This document shows positions 1-7,178 of a DNA stretch of 36,962 nt, piece after piece (position 1 is the stretch's first letter; each line of letters starts with the position of its first letter). Position numbers and translations under genes: made by a program. Below the pieces are notes generated by a model. That model was not told where the DNA came from, searched no databases, and was given only the letters and a program-made list of their open reading frames with translations. This DNA comes from Bacteroidales bacterium (GTDB lineage Bacteria; Bacteroidota; Bacteroidia; Bacteroidales; UBA932), in assembly GCA_017471965.1 (NCBI GenBank), contig JAFURF010000019.1:1-36962 (forward strand), written 5' to 3'.

Positions 1-31
1 AAATATCCACAAACTAGAGACTTTGACTAAA

Positions 32-88
32 AATAACCCTTTGAGAATCGCAAATCCACAACGGAAATCAAAATCTCAAAGGGTTATT
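32..88. repeat. 15-bp inverted repeat, intergenic
   Basis: Perfect arms at 32-46 (AATAACCCTTTGAGA) and 74-88 face each other across a 27-base loop. A short direct repeat (TCAAAATCTCA, at 67-77 and 95-105) overlaps the right arm. No gene lies in 1-229, so this may be a terminator or RNA structure of a gene to the left of the window, or the end of a mobile element. There is no T tract directly after either arm, which argues against a simple intrinsic terminator. Confidence 0.6.
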
Positions 89-133
89 CATATATCAAAA
101 TCTCAGGCACTTTAAAAGTTGCGACCTTTTTCA

Positions 134-165
134 GTGGCCTCTCACGAGGCCACGGGCGGCCACGC
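134..165. repeat. REP-like GC-rich palindromic repeat, copy A
   Basis: A perfect 8-bp hairpin (GTGGCCTC, 4-base loop, GAGGCCAC; 134-153) stands out as GC-rich in an AT-rich intergenic stretch. The 23 bases at 143-165 recur exactly, in opposite orientation, at 9284-9306, which is also intergenic. Two copies 9 kb apart, both between genes and both in stem-forming contexts, suggest a dispersed REP/MITE-like repeat family. A CAAAGATA at 208-215 reads as a -7 element (TATCTTTG) on the minus strand but has no gene downstream in the window. Confidence 0.6.
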
Positions 166-229
166 CAATTCAAATTACTCCGATGCCCGGATGCATGATA
201 CTTGGTACAAAGATATCAGATCAGTTTGG

Positions 230-2179
230 TTATTGCAGGAGCCATGCGAGGTTGAAGGAATAGTGCAGGCGGCTTGAGAGGATGTGGATGGTGCCGTCCG
301 GTGTCTGGGTGCCTGCGAGGTATCCGCGTGGCTCTGCATGGGTGCCGTCCATGATGAACTGCCTGGTCCACGCTCCGCCGTCAAGCATCCTTTCGACTCC
401 GTCCGTCATCAGTTTCTTCACAGGCCATGTCTTGCCTTCATCGTATGAGACTGCAGCGAACATGCCGTAACCCTTGACTCCGCTGAAGTCAGTTCCGCGG
501 AATTCTTCAGGCGTGCGCTGTGGGTGGTCGGTGAAGGAAACCAGAAGGAGAGGACCTTCCTGCAGACGCATGAGCACGAGCCTCTGTCCTCCGTCTATAG
601 GGGTGAATTCCGTGGCATGATATGTCCAAGTGCGGCCTCCATCCCTGGATATGCTCATAGGCATACGTTTACGACCTTCCTTATCGGTGATGCTGTTGCC
701 TCTTCCGAGTGCCATGAGAGAGCCGTCTCCGAGTTCCACGATGCCGGCATGTATTCCGGCAATGGTGCTTCCTGTACCTCCGTCGATGAACTCCGGCAGG
801 GGAGTACCGTCCCATGGGTCTGTCCATGTGATGCCGTTGTCCTTGCTGATGTGTACTGCTGTGCCGTCATGGCCTCCGGGACCTGCATCGCAGCATTGGA
901 TCAAAGTGCCGTCTGATGTCACTATTGGACCTGCTATCACCTGATGTCGCAGAGTGTGTCCGTTTGCCAGTTCCGGGGCGGTCCATGTCATTCCGTTGTC
1001 GGAACTGAACCTGACGCTCATCGCAAGAGTCTTCCAGTCTCCGGCATTGCTCACTCCGTTGATGTGCATGAGCCTTCCGTCAGGAAGGTGCATCAGGGAG
1101 CATCCTGTCATGTTCCTGTCCGGTACCTTGAAGAAGAGTTGAGGCTTGCTCCACTGCTTTTCGCCTTTTCTGAGTCTCGAACTGAGGAGCACCATTTCGC
1201 GTCCGCTTTCAGCGTCGCATGAGAACCATATGGCCAGAAGGTCGCCGTTGTCGCACCATGTTACTGCCGGCTGATGGTTGTGGCGGTAGAACGGTGTGCC
1301 GTCATCCGGGGTGCGGATATATGAGACGGGTGGCGTCCAAAGCGGCTCTTCCGGACCTTTTCTCCATTTCGCCTTGCGCTGACTTACCTTCGCCGTCTTG
1401 AGTTCTGTGATGTGATGCTCCGGAAAGACTTCGCTCTCGACTATTCTGAAGCCGATCTGGTTGTGTCTGTCGGAAGGTATTGCTGCAGACCTGTTTGCGC
1501 TTCTTAGAAATGCGTGCGGAGTATTGTGGCTGCCGCCTCGTGTCACCTTGAATATGCCTTTGTCAGGTCCTGCAGGGTCGGAGACTTCCTCTGGGAGATA
1601 TGGTCCGTACCAGTCCATGCACCATTCCTCGACGTTGCCATGCATGTCATACAGGCCGAAGGCATTCGGCTCGGACTGTGCGACTTCCAGAGAGACCTGC
1701 ACCATGTCCCTTTCTGTCTGCTGATGCTTCTGCATCGACTCCGGCAGTCCGTCTCCGGTATAATAGAGAGTGTATGTCCCTGCCCTGCAGGCATATTCCC
1801 ATTCGGCCTCCGTAGGCAGGCGGAAGGCCTTTCCTGTCTTTTCCGACAACCATCTGCAGTACGCCAGAGCATCTTCGTATGATACGTTTACCACGGCCTC
1901 ATTGTCTTCAGTCGAGAAGCCGTCCCGGCCTCTTAGACTGCGGTGTTCAGGACGGAACAGTTCATATTGGGTGTTGGTGATTTCAGTGACGCTCATCCTG
2001 AAAGGAGAAGATATGTTCACCTTGTGGACAGGGGCTTCGTCGTAGTCATGTCCCCATCCTGAAGAGCCCATCCAGTAATATCCCGCTGGTATTTCAACCA
2101 TCTGAGGTACATTGTCTTGTGCAGCCGCAGTGCTGACTGAAGCGAAAATAAGTGTGGCTGCAAGTATGGTTCTGGTCAT
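230..2179 (-). CDS. Secreted SUMF1-like / sialidase-like (BNR) fusion protein
   Basis: 649 residues. A signal peptide (about 1-20, ending TAAAQ) predicts export. Residues about 26-247 are a SUMF1 (formylglycine-generating-enzyme-like) domain, with LPTEAEWEYACRAGT at 121-135, a GNVEEW motif near 181-186, RGGS at 214-217 and GFRIV at 243-247. Residues about 280-649 form a sialidase-type beta-propeller with four Asp boxes: SSDNGMTW 392-399, SKDNGITW 445-452, SRDGGRTW 511-518, SYDEGKTW 578-585. The segment where true formylglycine-generating enzymes carry their two active-site cysteines reads RSANRSA here, with no cysteine, so the first domain is probably a structural or lectin-like SUMF1 fold. 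The likely job is recognition or hydrolysis of a sialic-acid-like or other glycan outside the cytoplasm. I did not identify the full catalytic set of a sialidase (arginine triad, Tyr/Glu pair), so activity is open. Confidence 0.88.
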   Translation of the reverse strand: MTRTILAATLIFASVSTAAAQDNVPQMVEIPAGYYWMGSSGWGHDYDEAPVHKVNISSPFRMSVTEITNTQYELFRPEHRSLRGRDGFSTEDNEAVVNVSYEDALAYCRWLSEKTGKAFRLPTEAEWEYACRAGTYTLYYTGDGLPESMQKHQQTERDMVQVSLEVAQSEPNAFGLYDMHGNVEEWCMDWYGPYLPEEVSDPAGPDKGIFKVTRGGSHNTPHAFLRSANRSAAIPSDRHNQIGFRIVESEVFPEHHITELKTAKVSQRKAKWRKGPEEPLWTPPVSYIRTPDDGTPFYRHNHQPAVTWCDNGDLLAIWFSCDAESGREMVLLSSRLRKGEKQWSKPQLFFKVPDRNMTGCSLMHLPDGRLMHINGVSNAGDWKTLAMSVRFSSDNGMTWTAPELANGHTLRHQVIAGPIVTSDGTLIQCCDAGPGGHDGTAVHISKDNGITWTDPWDGTPLPEFIDGGTGSTIAGIHAGIVELGDGSLMALGRGNSITDKEGRKRMPMSISRDGGRTWTYHATEFTPIDGGQRLVLMRLQEGPLLLVSFTDHPQRTPEEFRGTDFSGVKGYGMFAAVSYDEGKTWPVKKLMTDGVERMLDGGAWTRQFIMDGTHAEPRGYLAGTQTPDGTIHILSSRLHYSFNLAWLLQ

Positions 2180-2249
2180 AAATTTGCTGTATTATCCATG
2201 ACGGCATCGTGCCTTCATGTGTGCAAGTTAATGATAATTTTTGTCAATT

Positions 2250-3170
2250 ATGGCGGTCACGGAAAGATTTACGTTGAATTCGGGCTATGACAGACTTAAG
2301 ATAAGCGTAATGGCGGTATGGCCTGATGGGAAGCCTGAGGCTATTCTTCAGGTGGCTCACGGCATGTACGGATATAAGGAAAGATTTCTTCCTTTCATGG
2401 AATATATGGCGGACAATGGAGTCCTCTGTGTTGCTAATGATCACAGGGGACACGGAGCCAGTGTGATGTCTGACAAGGATTTGGGGTATATGTATGCAGG
2501 AGGGTGGGAGGCTCTTGTCGAAGATATGCGTCTGGTATCCTCATGGGCCTTGGGCAAATGTCCGGACATCCCTCTTTATCTGCTTGGCCACAGCATGGGT
2601 TCAATGGCTGCCAGGGTCTATGCCAAAAGATATGACGGACTGCTGTCCGGAATGATAGTATGCGGTAGTCCGGAGAAGAATCCTTTTACAGACCTGGGTC
2701 TGGTCATGACCAGGATGATCAGTCTGTTAGGTGGTGAGCGCCTCAGGCCTATGGTGATCCAGAAACTGACTTCGGGTTTCTACAATCGCAGATTTTCGGA
2801 AGAGGGACCTCAGGCGTGGACTTGTTCCGATCCTGAGGTGAGAAGATCATATGCAGCCAATCCTCTTAGCCACTTCAGATTCACAGTCAATGGCCAACAA
2901 GCCCTTCTCGGCCTTATGCATGAAACTTATTCGTCTGAAGGTTGGGAAATGAACAACAGGAACATGCCTGTACTCTTCATCTCCGGAGCGGATGATCCTT
3001 GCATGGGCTCCGAACAGAGTTTCCATCGAGGGGCCATGCTGATGCATTCTCTGGGATACAGGAATGTGACATCGGCGATATATCCGTCGATGCGTCATGA
3101 GATCCTTAACGAAAAAGGCAAGGAAATGGTCTGGAAGGATGTGCTGAAATTTGTGCAGACTGCAAGGTAG
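2250..3170 (+). CDS. Alpha/beta hydrolase, monoacylglycerol lipase-like (Hydrolase_4/S33)
   Basis: 306 residues from the ATG at 2250; an in-frame TTG at 2241 would add three residues and is less likely. The nucleophile elbow GHSMG puts the catalytic serine near residue 115. The acid is probably one of the aspartates in SGADDPC (about 248-249), and the histidine is in YPSMRHEIL (about 283). The PSMRHEILNE signature and overall layout match lysophospholipase/monoglyceride-lipase-like cytoplasmic hydrolases. There is no signal peptide. The substrate is probably an acyl ester but cannot be named. It diverges from the SUMF1/sialidase gene across about 70 bp and is followed closely by an unrelated secreted protein. 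Confidence 0.88.
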   Translation: MAVTERFTLNSGYDRLKISVMAVWPDGKPEAILQVAHGMYGYKERFLPFMEYMADNGVLCVANDHRGHGASVMSDKDLGYMYAGGWEALVEDMRLVSSWALGKCPDIPLYLLGHSMGSMAARVYAKRYDGLLSGMIVCGSPEKNPFTDLGLVMTRMISLLGGERLRPMVIQKLTSGFYNRRFSEEGPQAWTCSDPEVRRSYAANPLSHFRFTVNGQQALLGLMHETYSSEGWEMNNRNMPVLFISGADDPCMGSEQSFHRGAMLMHSLGYRNVTSAIYPSMRHEILNEKGKEMVWKDVLKFVQTAR

Positions 3171-3216
3171 TGATATTCAAGTCGGCAAATATATTTATTA
3201 TTTGACGTCTTTTGTT

Positions 3217-3224
3217 TATTTTTG
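3217..3224 (+). promoter_or_regulatory. -7 promoter element for the FISUMP gene
   Basis: TATTTTTG matches the Bacteroidota -7 consensus TAnnTTTG and lies 24 bp before the ATG at 3249. I see no well-spaced -33 TTTG, so the assignment rests on the -7 box and position only. Confidence 0.45.
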
Positions 3225-3248
3225 CGGTGGACTAAAATCATATACCAT

Positions 3249-4682
3249 ATGAAGAACCACCGCATCATTATCGCACTGGCCCTTCTGATGTCGTTGGGCG
3301 TGGAGAATGCCGGTGCACAGAGTTTCCTTAATAAATTGGGGAAAGCCATAGAGAAGGAAGTTAAGAAGGAGGTGAGGAAGGAGGTCGAGAAGAAGATAGA
3401 CCAACTCACAGGAGGAAAGCAGGGACAGGCACAGTCTCAGCCTCAGCCTCAGTCTCAGCCTCAGCAGGTCCAGTCTCAACAGAAGCAGACTAAGAATGTC
3501 GTACCGACGGTAGTCGAAGCGCAACCTGACGTCAGACCTGTAACAGGCAGCATCAACGGCTATGAGTGGGTGGATCTCGGCCTTCCTTCGGGTACCTTGT
3601 GGGCAACATGCAATGTCGATGCTTCTAAACCCTCTCAACCGGGAACCCTCTATGCATGGGGAGAGACATCGACGAAATCGTCATATACTCAGGACAACTG
3701 CAAGTACTATAAAAAGGAACAGAAGGATTTTTCAGGAGACAAGTCCGCAGACGTAGCAGCAGCAAAATGGGGTGACGGATGGAGGATGCCTTCAAGGGCC
3801 GATTTTGATGAACTCCTGCATTATTGCAATTGGGCTTATGTACAGAAGGACGGACGTTGGGGCTCTGAGATAACCAGTCCTTTCAACAGCAGGTCCATCT
3901 TCCTTCCGGTTACCGGTTATAAGGAGGAAACAAAGCATATGGAGGCCGGAGGGAACGGCATGTATTGGACATCGACGCCACATGAAGACCAGTGGAACAA
4001 CGGTGCGCATATGTACCAGTTCGGCGGGGCATTAGGCGAGTTGAGCATAGGGGACCGCAGTTATGGCTACGCTATCCGTCCGGTGGCCGACAACGATGCC
4101 ATGATCAGCACTCCGTCTCAAGGCGAGACCAACGGCCATGCATGGGTGGACCTGGGTCTTCCGTCAGGCAGGAAATGGGCGACCTGCAATCTCGGAGGAG
4201 CCTCTTCAGAGAATCATGGCGAATTCTTCGCATGGGCTCAGGTCACTCCGATTCTGGATGAAGAATCTCCTAAGAATGATGTACGCGGTAAATGGATGAG
4301 CGGCATCGGCGGAAGTACCACATATGATGCGGCGACGGCCATGTGGGGAGAGGGATGGAAGATGCCGACCAAGGCCGATTTCCAGGAACTTCTGGAAAAC
4401 TGCGACTGGGAATGGACCACTTTAGGCCGTGTCACAGGATGCAAGGCCATCAGCAGGATCAACGGGAACTATATCTTCCTTCCTGCTTCAGGAGTCATAC
4501 ATCCGAATTCGCTCTATCCGTATCCGGACAGTCTGAATGATATGGCATGGTACTGGGCTTCAACCCCTTCAGGAGATGAGTATTACATAAACGCAGATGC
4601 ATTCCTTGTCGCCAAATCAGCGACCGGTACTGCCGTCCATGACCGCAGAGACGGCTTAGCCATCCGCCCGGTGACCGAGTGA
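3249..4682 (+). CDS. Secreted protein with basic amphipathic helix and two FISUMP domains
   Basis: 477 residues from the ATG at 3249; the in-frame TTG at 3222 sits inside the -7 promoter box and would spoil the signal peptide. Residues 1-24 are a signal peptide (ending NAGAQ). They are followed by a Lys/Glu-rich helix (about 26-54) and a Gln/Pro/Ser linker (about 56-81) made of QPQSQ-type repeats. Two copies of the FISUMP (Fibrobacter succinogenes major paralogous) domain follow at about 105-279 and 296-477. Each begins WVDLGLPSG..WATCN and contains a W..GW.MP...DF.EL signature and a closing IRPV motif. The family is common in exported Bacteroidota proteins but its biochemical role is unknown; a surface or periplasmic binding role is only a guess. 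Confidence 0.85.
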   Translation: MKNHRIIIALALLMSLGVENAGAQSFLNKLGKAIEKEVKKEVRKEVEKKIDQLTGGKQGQAQSQPQPQSQPQQVQSQQKQTKNVVPTVVEAQPDVRPVTGSINGYEWVDLGLPSGTLWATCNVDASKPSQPGTLYAWGETSTKSSYTQDNCKYYKKEQKDFSGDKSADVAAAKWGDGWRMPSRADFDELLHYCNWAYVQKDGRWGSEITSPFNSRSIFLPVTGYKEETKHMEAGGNGMYWTSTPHEDQWNNGAHMYQFGGALGELSIGDRSYGYAIRPVADNDAMISTPSQGETNGHAWVDLGLPSGRKWATCNLGGASSENHGEFFAWAQVTPILDEESPKNDVRGKWMSGIGGSTTYDAATAMWGEGWKMPTKADFQELLENCDWEWTTLGRVTGCKAISRINGNYIFLPASGVIHPNSLYPYPDSLNDMAWYWASTPSGDEYYINADAFLVAKSATGTAVHDRRDGLAIRPVTE

Positions 4683-4709
4683 GCCGGAAATCTGTCAAAT
4701 TGCAATAAT

Positions 4710-4773
4710 GTGGAACTAAAACCGCACTTTTGTATAAAATATGTGGTTTTAATTCCACGTTTTTGTATATTTG
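4710..4773 (+). promoter_or_regulatory. Inverted-repeat operator/promoter region of the AAA ATPase gene
   Basis: Arms at 4710-4726 and 4742-4758 are 17 bp with two mismatches (GTGGAACTAAAACCGCA against TGTGGTTTTAATTCCAC) around a 15-base loop. Directly after the right arm lies TATATTTG (4766-4773), a perfect TAnnTTTG -7 element 19 bp before the ATG. Each arm is followed by a TTTTGTATA, so the block also reads as two imperfect direct units. The right arm occupies the -33 position, so a protein bound there would block or guide RNA polymerase. Alternatively the stem plus GTTTTTGT could terminate transcription from the gene upstream. Confidence 0.55.
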
Positions 4774-4791
4774 CACAAAAGGACATCGAAT

Positions 4792-5967
4792 ATGGAAAAG
4801 TTATACGACCTCTACGTTAAGAAATTAAAGACTGTTACAACTGATTTCGTACGTTACTTATATGAAAAGATCAACTGGGATTCACAGCTGATTGTGATTA
4901 TGGGTGCTCGAGGAGTCGGAAAGACGACTATGGTACTTCAGCATATCTTAATGACTGATACAAAGAAAGATTCTCTTTATATTGCAGCAGATAATACTTA
5001 CTTTGCTGCGAATACACTATATGACACTGCGACAAAGTTTGCACAGCAGGGTGGTAAGATTCTATATATTGATGAGATCCATAAATACCAGAATTGGTCA
5101 AAAGAAGTGAAGATGATGTATGACTATCTTCCGGATCTGAAGGTAGTGGTAACCGGTTCATCAATTCTTGAACTGATCAAGGGTACTGATGCAGATCTCA
5201 GCAGAAGAGCCATCAGATATACGTTGGAAGGTCTCTCATTCCGTGAATACCTGAATTTTTCCCTGGGACTTGATATTCCGACATATACATTAGATGATAT
5301 TATCGCAGGTAAGGTAGAACTTCCAGATGAAGTGAAATACCCTCTTGCGCATTTCAAGGAGTACCTGAGCAAAGGATACTTTCCGTTTTTCAAACAGGAT
5401 GATTACTACCAAAGGCTCGAGAATGTAATCAACCAGACAATGGAAGTGGATATTCCTGCGTATGCAAAAATGAATATATCTACATCGCGAAAGCTTAAGC
5501 AACTACTTTATGTGGTTTCCCGTAGCGTACCGTTCAAGCCAAACTTTGCTGAAATCGGCAGGGCAATATCTACCGATAGAGGCACTGTGGCTGATTATAT
5601 GGTATATATGGAAAAGTCAAAGCTGATCAGGCAGTTGAATTACGCTCCTGATGGAATGGAACTAGTACGGAAAACAGATAAGATATATCTTGGAAATCCT
5701 TGCTTTATTTATGCGCTTGCTGAGGAAAATCCGGAAATCGGCAATATAAGGGAAACATTTTTCTATTGTTCTCTGTCTGTAAATAACAAAGTGACATCTT
5801 CACCAGCAGCAGACTTTCTTGTTGGAGGTCATACCTTTGAGGTTGGAGGTAAGTCTAAGAAACAAAAGCAGATCAAAGGGATTGAGGATGCGTTCATAGT
5901 AAAAGACGACATCGAGAATGCATATTTCAATATCATACCTCTTTGGACATTTGGCTTCAACTACTGA
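4792..5967 (+). CDS. AAA (AAA_14) ATPase with C-terminal DUF4143
   Basis: 391 residues from the ATG at 4792; an in-frame TTG at 4771 overlaps the promoter and is rejected. Walker A is GARGVGKT (38-45) and Walker B is ILYIDEIH (90-97). A sensor-like VVVTGSS follows (118-124), then SRRAIRYTLEGLSFREYL, typical of this family. The C-terminal part is a DUF4143 domain ending in ADFLVGGHTFEVGGKSK. This resembles the D...ExK core of PD-(D/E)XK-like folds, but with EVGGK in place of the usual ExK spacing. These stand-alone ATPases are widespread and patchily distributed, and their cellular role is not established. The gene looks A+T-richer than its neighbours, with frequent ATA, AGA and TAT codons, and it stands alone between intergenic repeats, which fits acquisition by transfer. 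Confidence 0.9.
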   Translation: MEKLYDLYVKKLKTVTTDFVRYLYEKINWDSQLIVIMGARGVGKTTMVLQHILMTDTKKDSLYIAADNTYFAANTLYDTATKFAQQGGKILYIDEIHKYQNWSKEVKMMYDYLPDLKVVVTGSSILELIKGTDADLSRRAIRYTLEGLSFREYLNFSLGLDIPTYTLDDIIAGKVELPDEVKYPLAHFKEYLSKGYFPFFKQDDYYQRLENVINQTMEVDIPAYAKMNISTSRKLKQLLYVVSRSVPFKPNFAEIGRAISTDRGTVADYMVYMEKSKLIRQLNYAPDGMELVRKTDKIYLGNPCFIYALAEENPEIGNIRETFFYCSLSVNNKVTSSPAADFLVGGHTFEVGGKSKKQKQIKGIEDAFIVKDDIENAYFNIIPLWTFGFNY

Positions 5968-6005
5968 CTTGGTAAGTATCTGGTAAGTCAGTTTATGCGG
6001 TCAAA

Positions 6006-6035
6006 TTTGACAAAATTCGACAAAATATGATAAAA
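6006..6035. repeat. Three tandem 10-bp repeats
   Basis: TTTGACAAAA, TTCGACAAAA and TATGATAAAA follow each other with no spacer. The exact 10-bp period would place equivalent bases on one DNA face. The block lies between the convergent ATPase and DUF2795 genes, so a promoter role is not obvious; it may be chance AT-rich sequence. Confidence 0.4.
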
Positions 6036-6042
6036 TAACGCA

Positions 6043-6072
6043 CCAAGGGCGACTCCTAAGAATCGCCCTTGG
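6043..6072. terminator. Hairpin between convergent genes, probable bidirectional terminator
   Basis: A perfect 10-bp stem (CCAAGGGCGA / TCGCCCTTGG) with a 10-base loop lies between the ends of the plus-strand ATPase gene and the minus-strand DUF2795 gene. No clean run of Ts follows in the plus direction. In the minus direction the sequence after the stem becomes T-rich (TTATTTTATC), which favours termination of the small minus-strand gene. Confidence 0.6.
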
Positions 6073-6108
6073 TAAGTGTATCTATCTGAAAATCAGGATA
6101 GTTAACTA

Positions 6109-6330
6109 TTAATATTCTTCTTCGTTCCAGAAGAAATCGTCTTTAGAAGGGTAGTCCGGCCAGATGTCCTCGATACTTTCGTAGATCTCACCGTCATCTT
6201 CAAGTTCTTCAAGGTTCTCAATCACTTCCAGAAGCGCTCCTGAACGGATTGCGTAGTCGATCAGTTCTTCTTTGGTTGCAGGCCATGGAGCATCCTCCAG
6301 CCTGGATGCAAGTTCAAGTGTCCAATACAT
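6109..6330 (-). CDS. DUF2795 family small protein
   Basis: 73 residues, strongly acidic, starting MYWTLELAS and ending in a Glu-rich tail. The LEDAPWPATKEELIDYAIRSG core and the IWPDYPSKDDFF segment match the DUF2795 proteins found, with little variation, across Bacteroidales. The function is unknown. It is a single-gene unit with its own -7 promoter element upstream and a hairpin downstream. The strong family resemblance argues that it is a real gene despite its small size. Confidence 0.88.
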   Translation of the reverse strand: MYWTLELASRLEDAPWPATKEELIDYAIRSGALLEVIENLEELEDDGEIYESIEDIWPDYPSKDDFFWNEEEY

Positions 6331-6393
6331 TTTATTATCTGTTTAATTTATTAATAATCAATGTTTAAGCGGCGGGTGTCGCATTTGGGGCGG

Positions 6394-6401
6394 CAAATAT
6401 A
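6394..6401 (-). promoter_or_regulatory. -7 promoter element for the DUF2795 gene
   Basis: On the minus strand this reads TATATTTG, a perfect TAnnTTTG match, 63 bp upstream of the start codon. No convincing -33 element is visible at the expected distance. Confidence 0.5.
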
Positions 6402-6433
6402 GATAAAAAAATCAATAATGTGTTTCTTTTTGC

Positions 6434-6441
6434 TATTTTTG
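6434..6441 (+). promoter_or_regulatory. -7 promoter element for folE
   Basis: TATTTTTG matches TAnnTTTG about 100 bp before the folE start. It faces away from the minus-strand -7 box at 6394-6401, making a compact divergent promoter region. The resulting leader would contain the 19-codon open frame at 6474-6533. Confidence 0.5.
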
Positions 6442-6473
6442 TACAGATTTTTTTCAATCATGCTGACGTAAGC

Positions 6474-6533
6474 ATGGCACAATATCCGTACCACGACAGC
6501 AAATGGGATGAACTCTTATACTTAAAGACATAA
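6474..6533 (+). CDS. Possible 19-residue leader peptide upstream of folE
   Basis: An ATG-started frame encodes [19 protein letters not shown] and ends 11 bp before the folE ATG, inside the predicted folE leader. It has a varied, protein-like composition rather than low-complexity AT-rich codons. No family is recognised. It could be a translated leader, the start of a degraded gene or chance; conservation in relatives would decide. Confidence 0.2.
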   Translation: MAQYPYHDSKWDELLYLKT

Positions 6534-6544
6534 AATTCAGAGAA

Positions 6545-7132
6545 ATGGCATATACAAAGGATGAACGATATGATGAGCAGACTACTGCCGCCATCGCTGA
6601 ACATTATAGAGAGATTCTGCGTCTTCTGGGAGAAGACCCTGAGCGCGAAGGGCTTGTGAAGACTCCTGAACGTGTAGCAAAGGCACTGCAGTTTCTGACA
6701 CACGGCTCACAGCAGGACGGGGCTGAAATCCTCCGTAGTGCAATGTTCAAGGAAGAATATCAGCAGATGGTCCTGGTCAAGGATATCGAACTGTATTCGA
6801 CCTGCGAGCATCATGTCATGCCGTTCATCGGAAAGGCTCATGTCGCCTATATCCCTAACGGAACCATCACCGGACTCAGCAAGATAGCTCGCGTGGTCGA
6901 GACTTTCGCCCGCCGTCTTCAGGTACAGGAACGTCTGACTACCCAGATCCGTGACTGTATCCAGGAGACATTGAATCCTCTCGGAGTTGCTGTTGTCATA
7001 GAGGCTTCGCACACCTGCATGACCCTGAGAGGAGTGCAGAAGGCCAATGCAGTCACAACCACATCGGCCTTCAGCGGCATCTTCCTTCGTGACGAGCGCA
7101 CCCGCAACGAATTCCTGAACCTTATCCGCTGA
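6545..7132 (+). CDS. folE: GTP cyclohydrolase I
   Basis: 195 residues. It converts GTP to 7,8-dihydroneopterin triphosphate, the first step of tetrahydrofolate (or tetrahydropterin/queuosine) synthesis, in the cytoplasm. Zinc ligands known from the E. coli enzyme are present: Cys87 and His90 in CEHH, and Cys158 in [10 protein letters not shown]. The family signatures [10 protein letters not shown] and the C-terminal FSGIFLRD are intact, and length fits bacterial type I enzymes. It is convergent with htpG, with a 27-bp gap, and appears to be transcribed alone. Confidence 0.97.
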   Translation: MAYTKDERYDEQTTAAIAEHYREILRLLGEDPEREGLVKTPERVAKALQFLTHGSQQDGAEILRSAMFKEEYQQMVLVKDIELYSTCEHHVMPFIGKAHVAYIPNGTITGLSKIARVVETFARRLQVQERLTTQIRDCIQETLNPLGVAVVIEASHTCMTLRGVQKANAVTTTSAFSGIFLRDERTRNEFLNLIR

Positions 7133-7144
7133 TATTGCGTCCTT

Positions 7145-7178
7145 GGATGCTTTCAAATTTTATTTCAAATAAGCATCC
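7145..7178. terminator. Possible hairpin between folE and htpG
   Basis: An 8-bp inverted repeat (GGATGCTT / AAGCATCC) with an 18-base AT-rich loop lies between the convergent genes, but its right arm is inside the last codons of htpG. The loop holds the octamer TTTCAAAT twice. There is no T tract, so a terminator role is tentative. Confidence 0.3.

Noticed and set aside
230-2179. Sulfatase-activating (formylglycine-generating) function
   Set aside because: The position of the active-site cysteine pair reads RSANRSA, with no cysteine, and no sulfatase gene is nearby.
2241-2249. TTG start for the alpha/beta hydrolase
   Set aside because: ATG nine bases downstream is in frame and fits the family; similar TTG starts at 3222 and 4771 fall inside -7 promoter boxes and were rejected for the same reason.
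3430-3480. CRISPR-like short repeats
   Set aside because: The CAG/CCT/TCT pattern is a coding Gln/Pro/Ser tract with no spacers; no regular repeat-spacer array exists anywhere in the window.
3216-3638. 140-codon minus-strand Leu/Arg-rich frame
   Set aside because: The LRLRLRL-like translation is the complement of the QPQSQ linker codons of the FISUMP gene.
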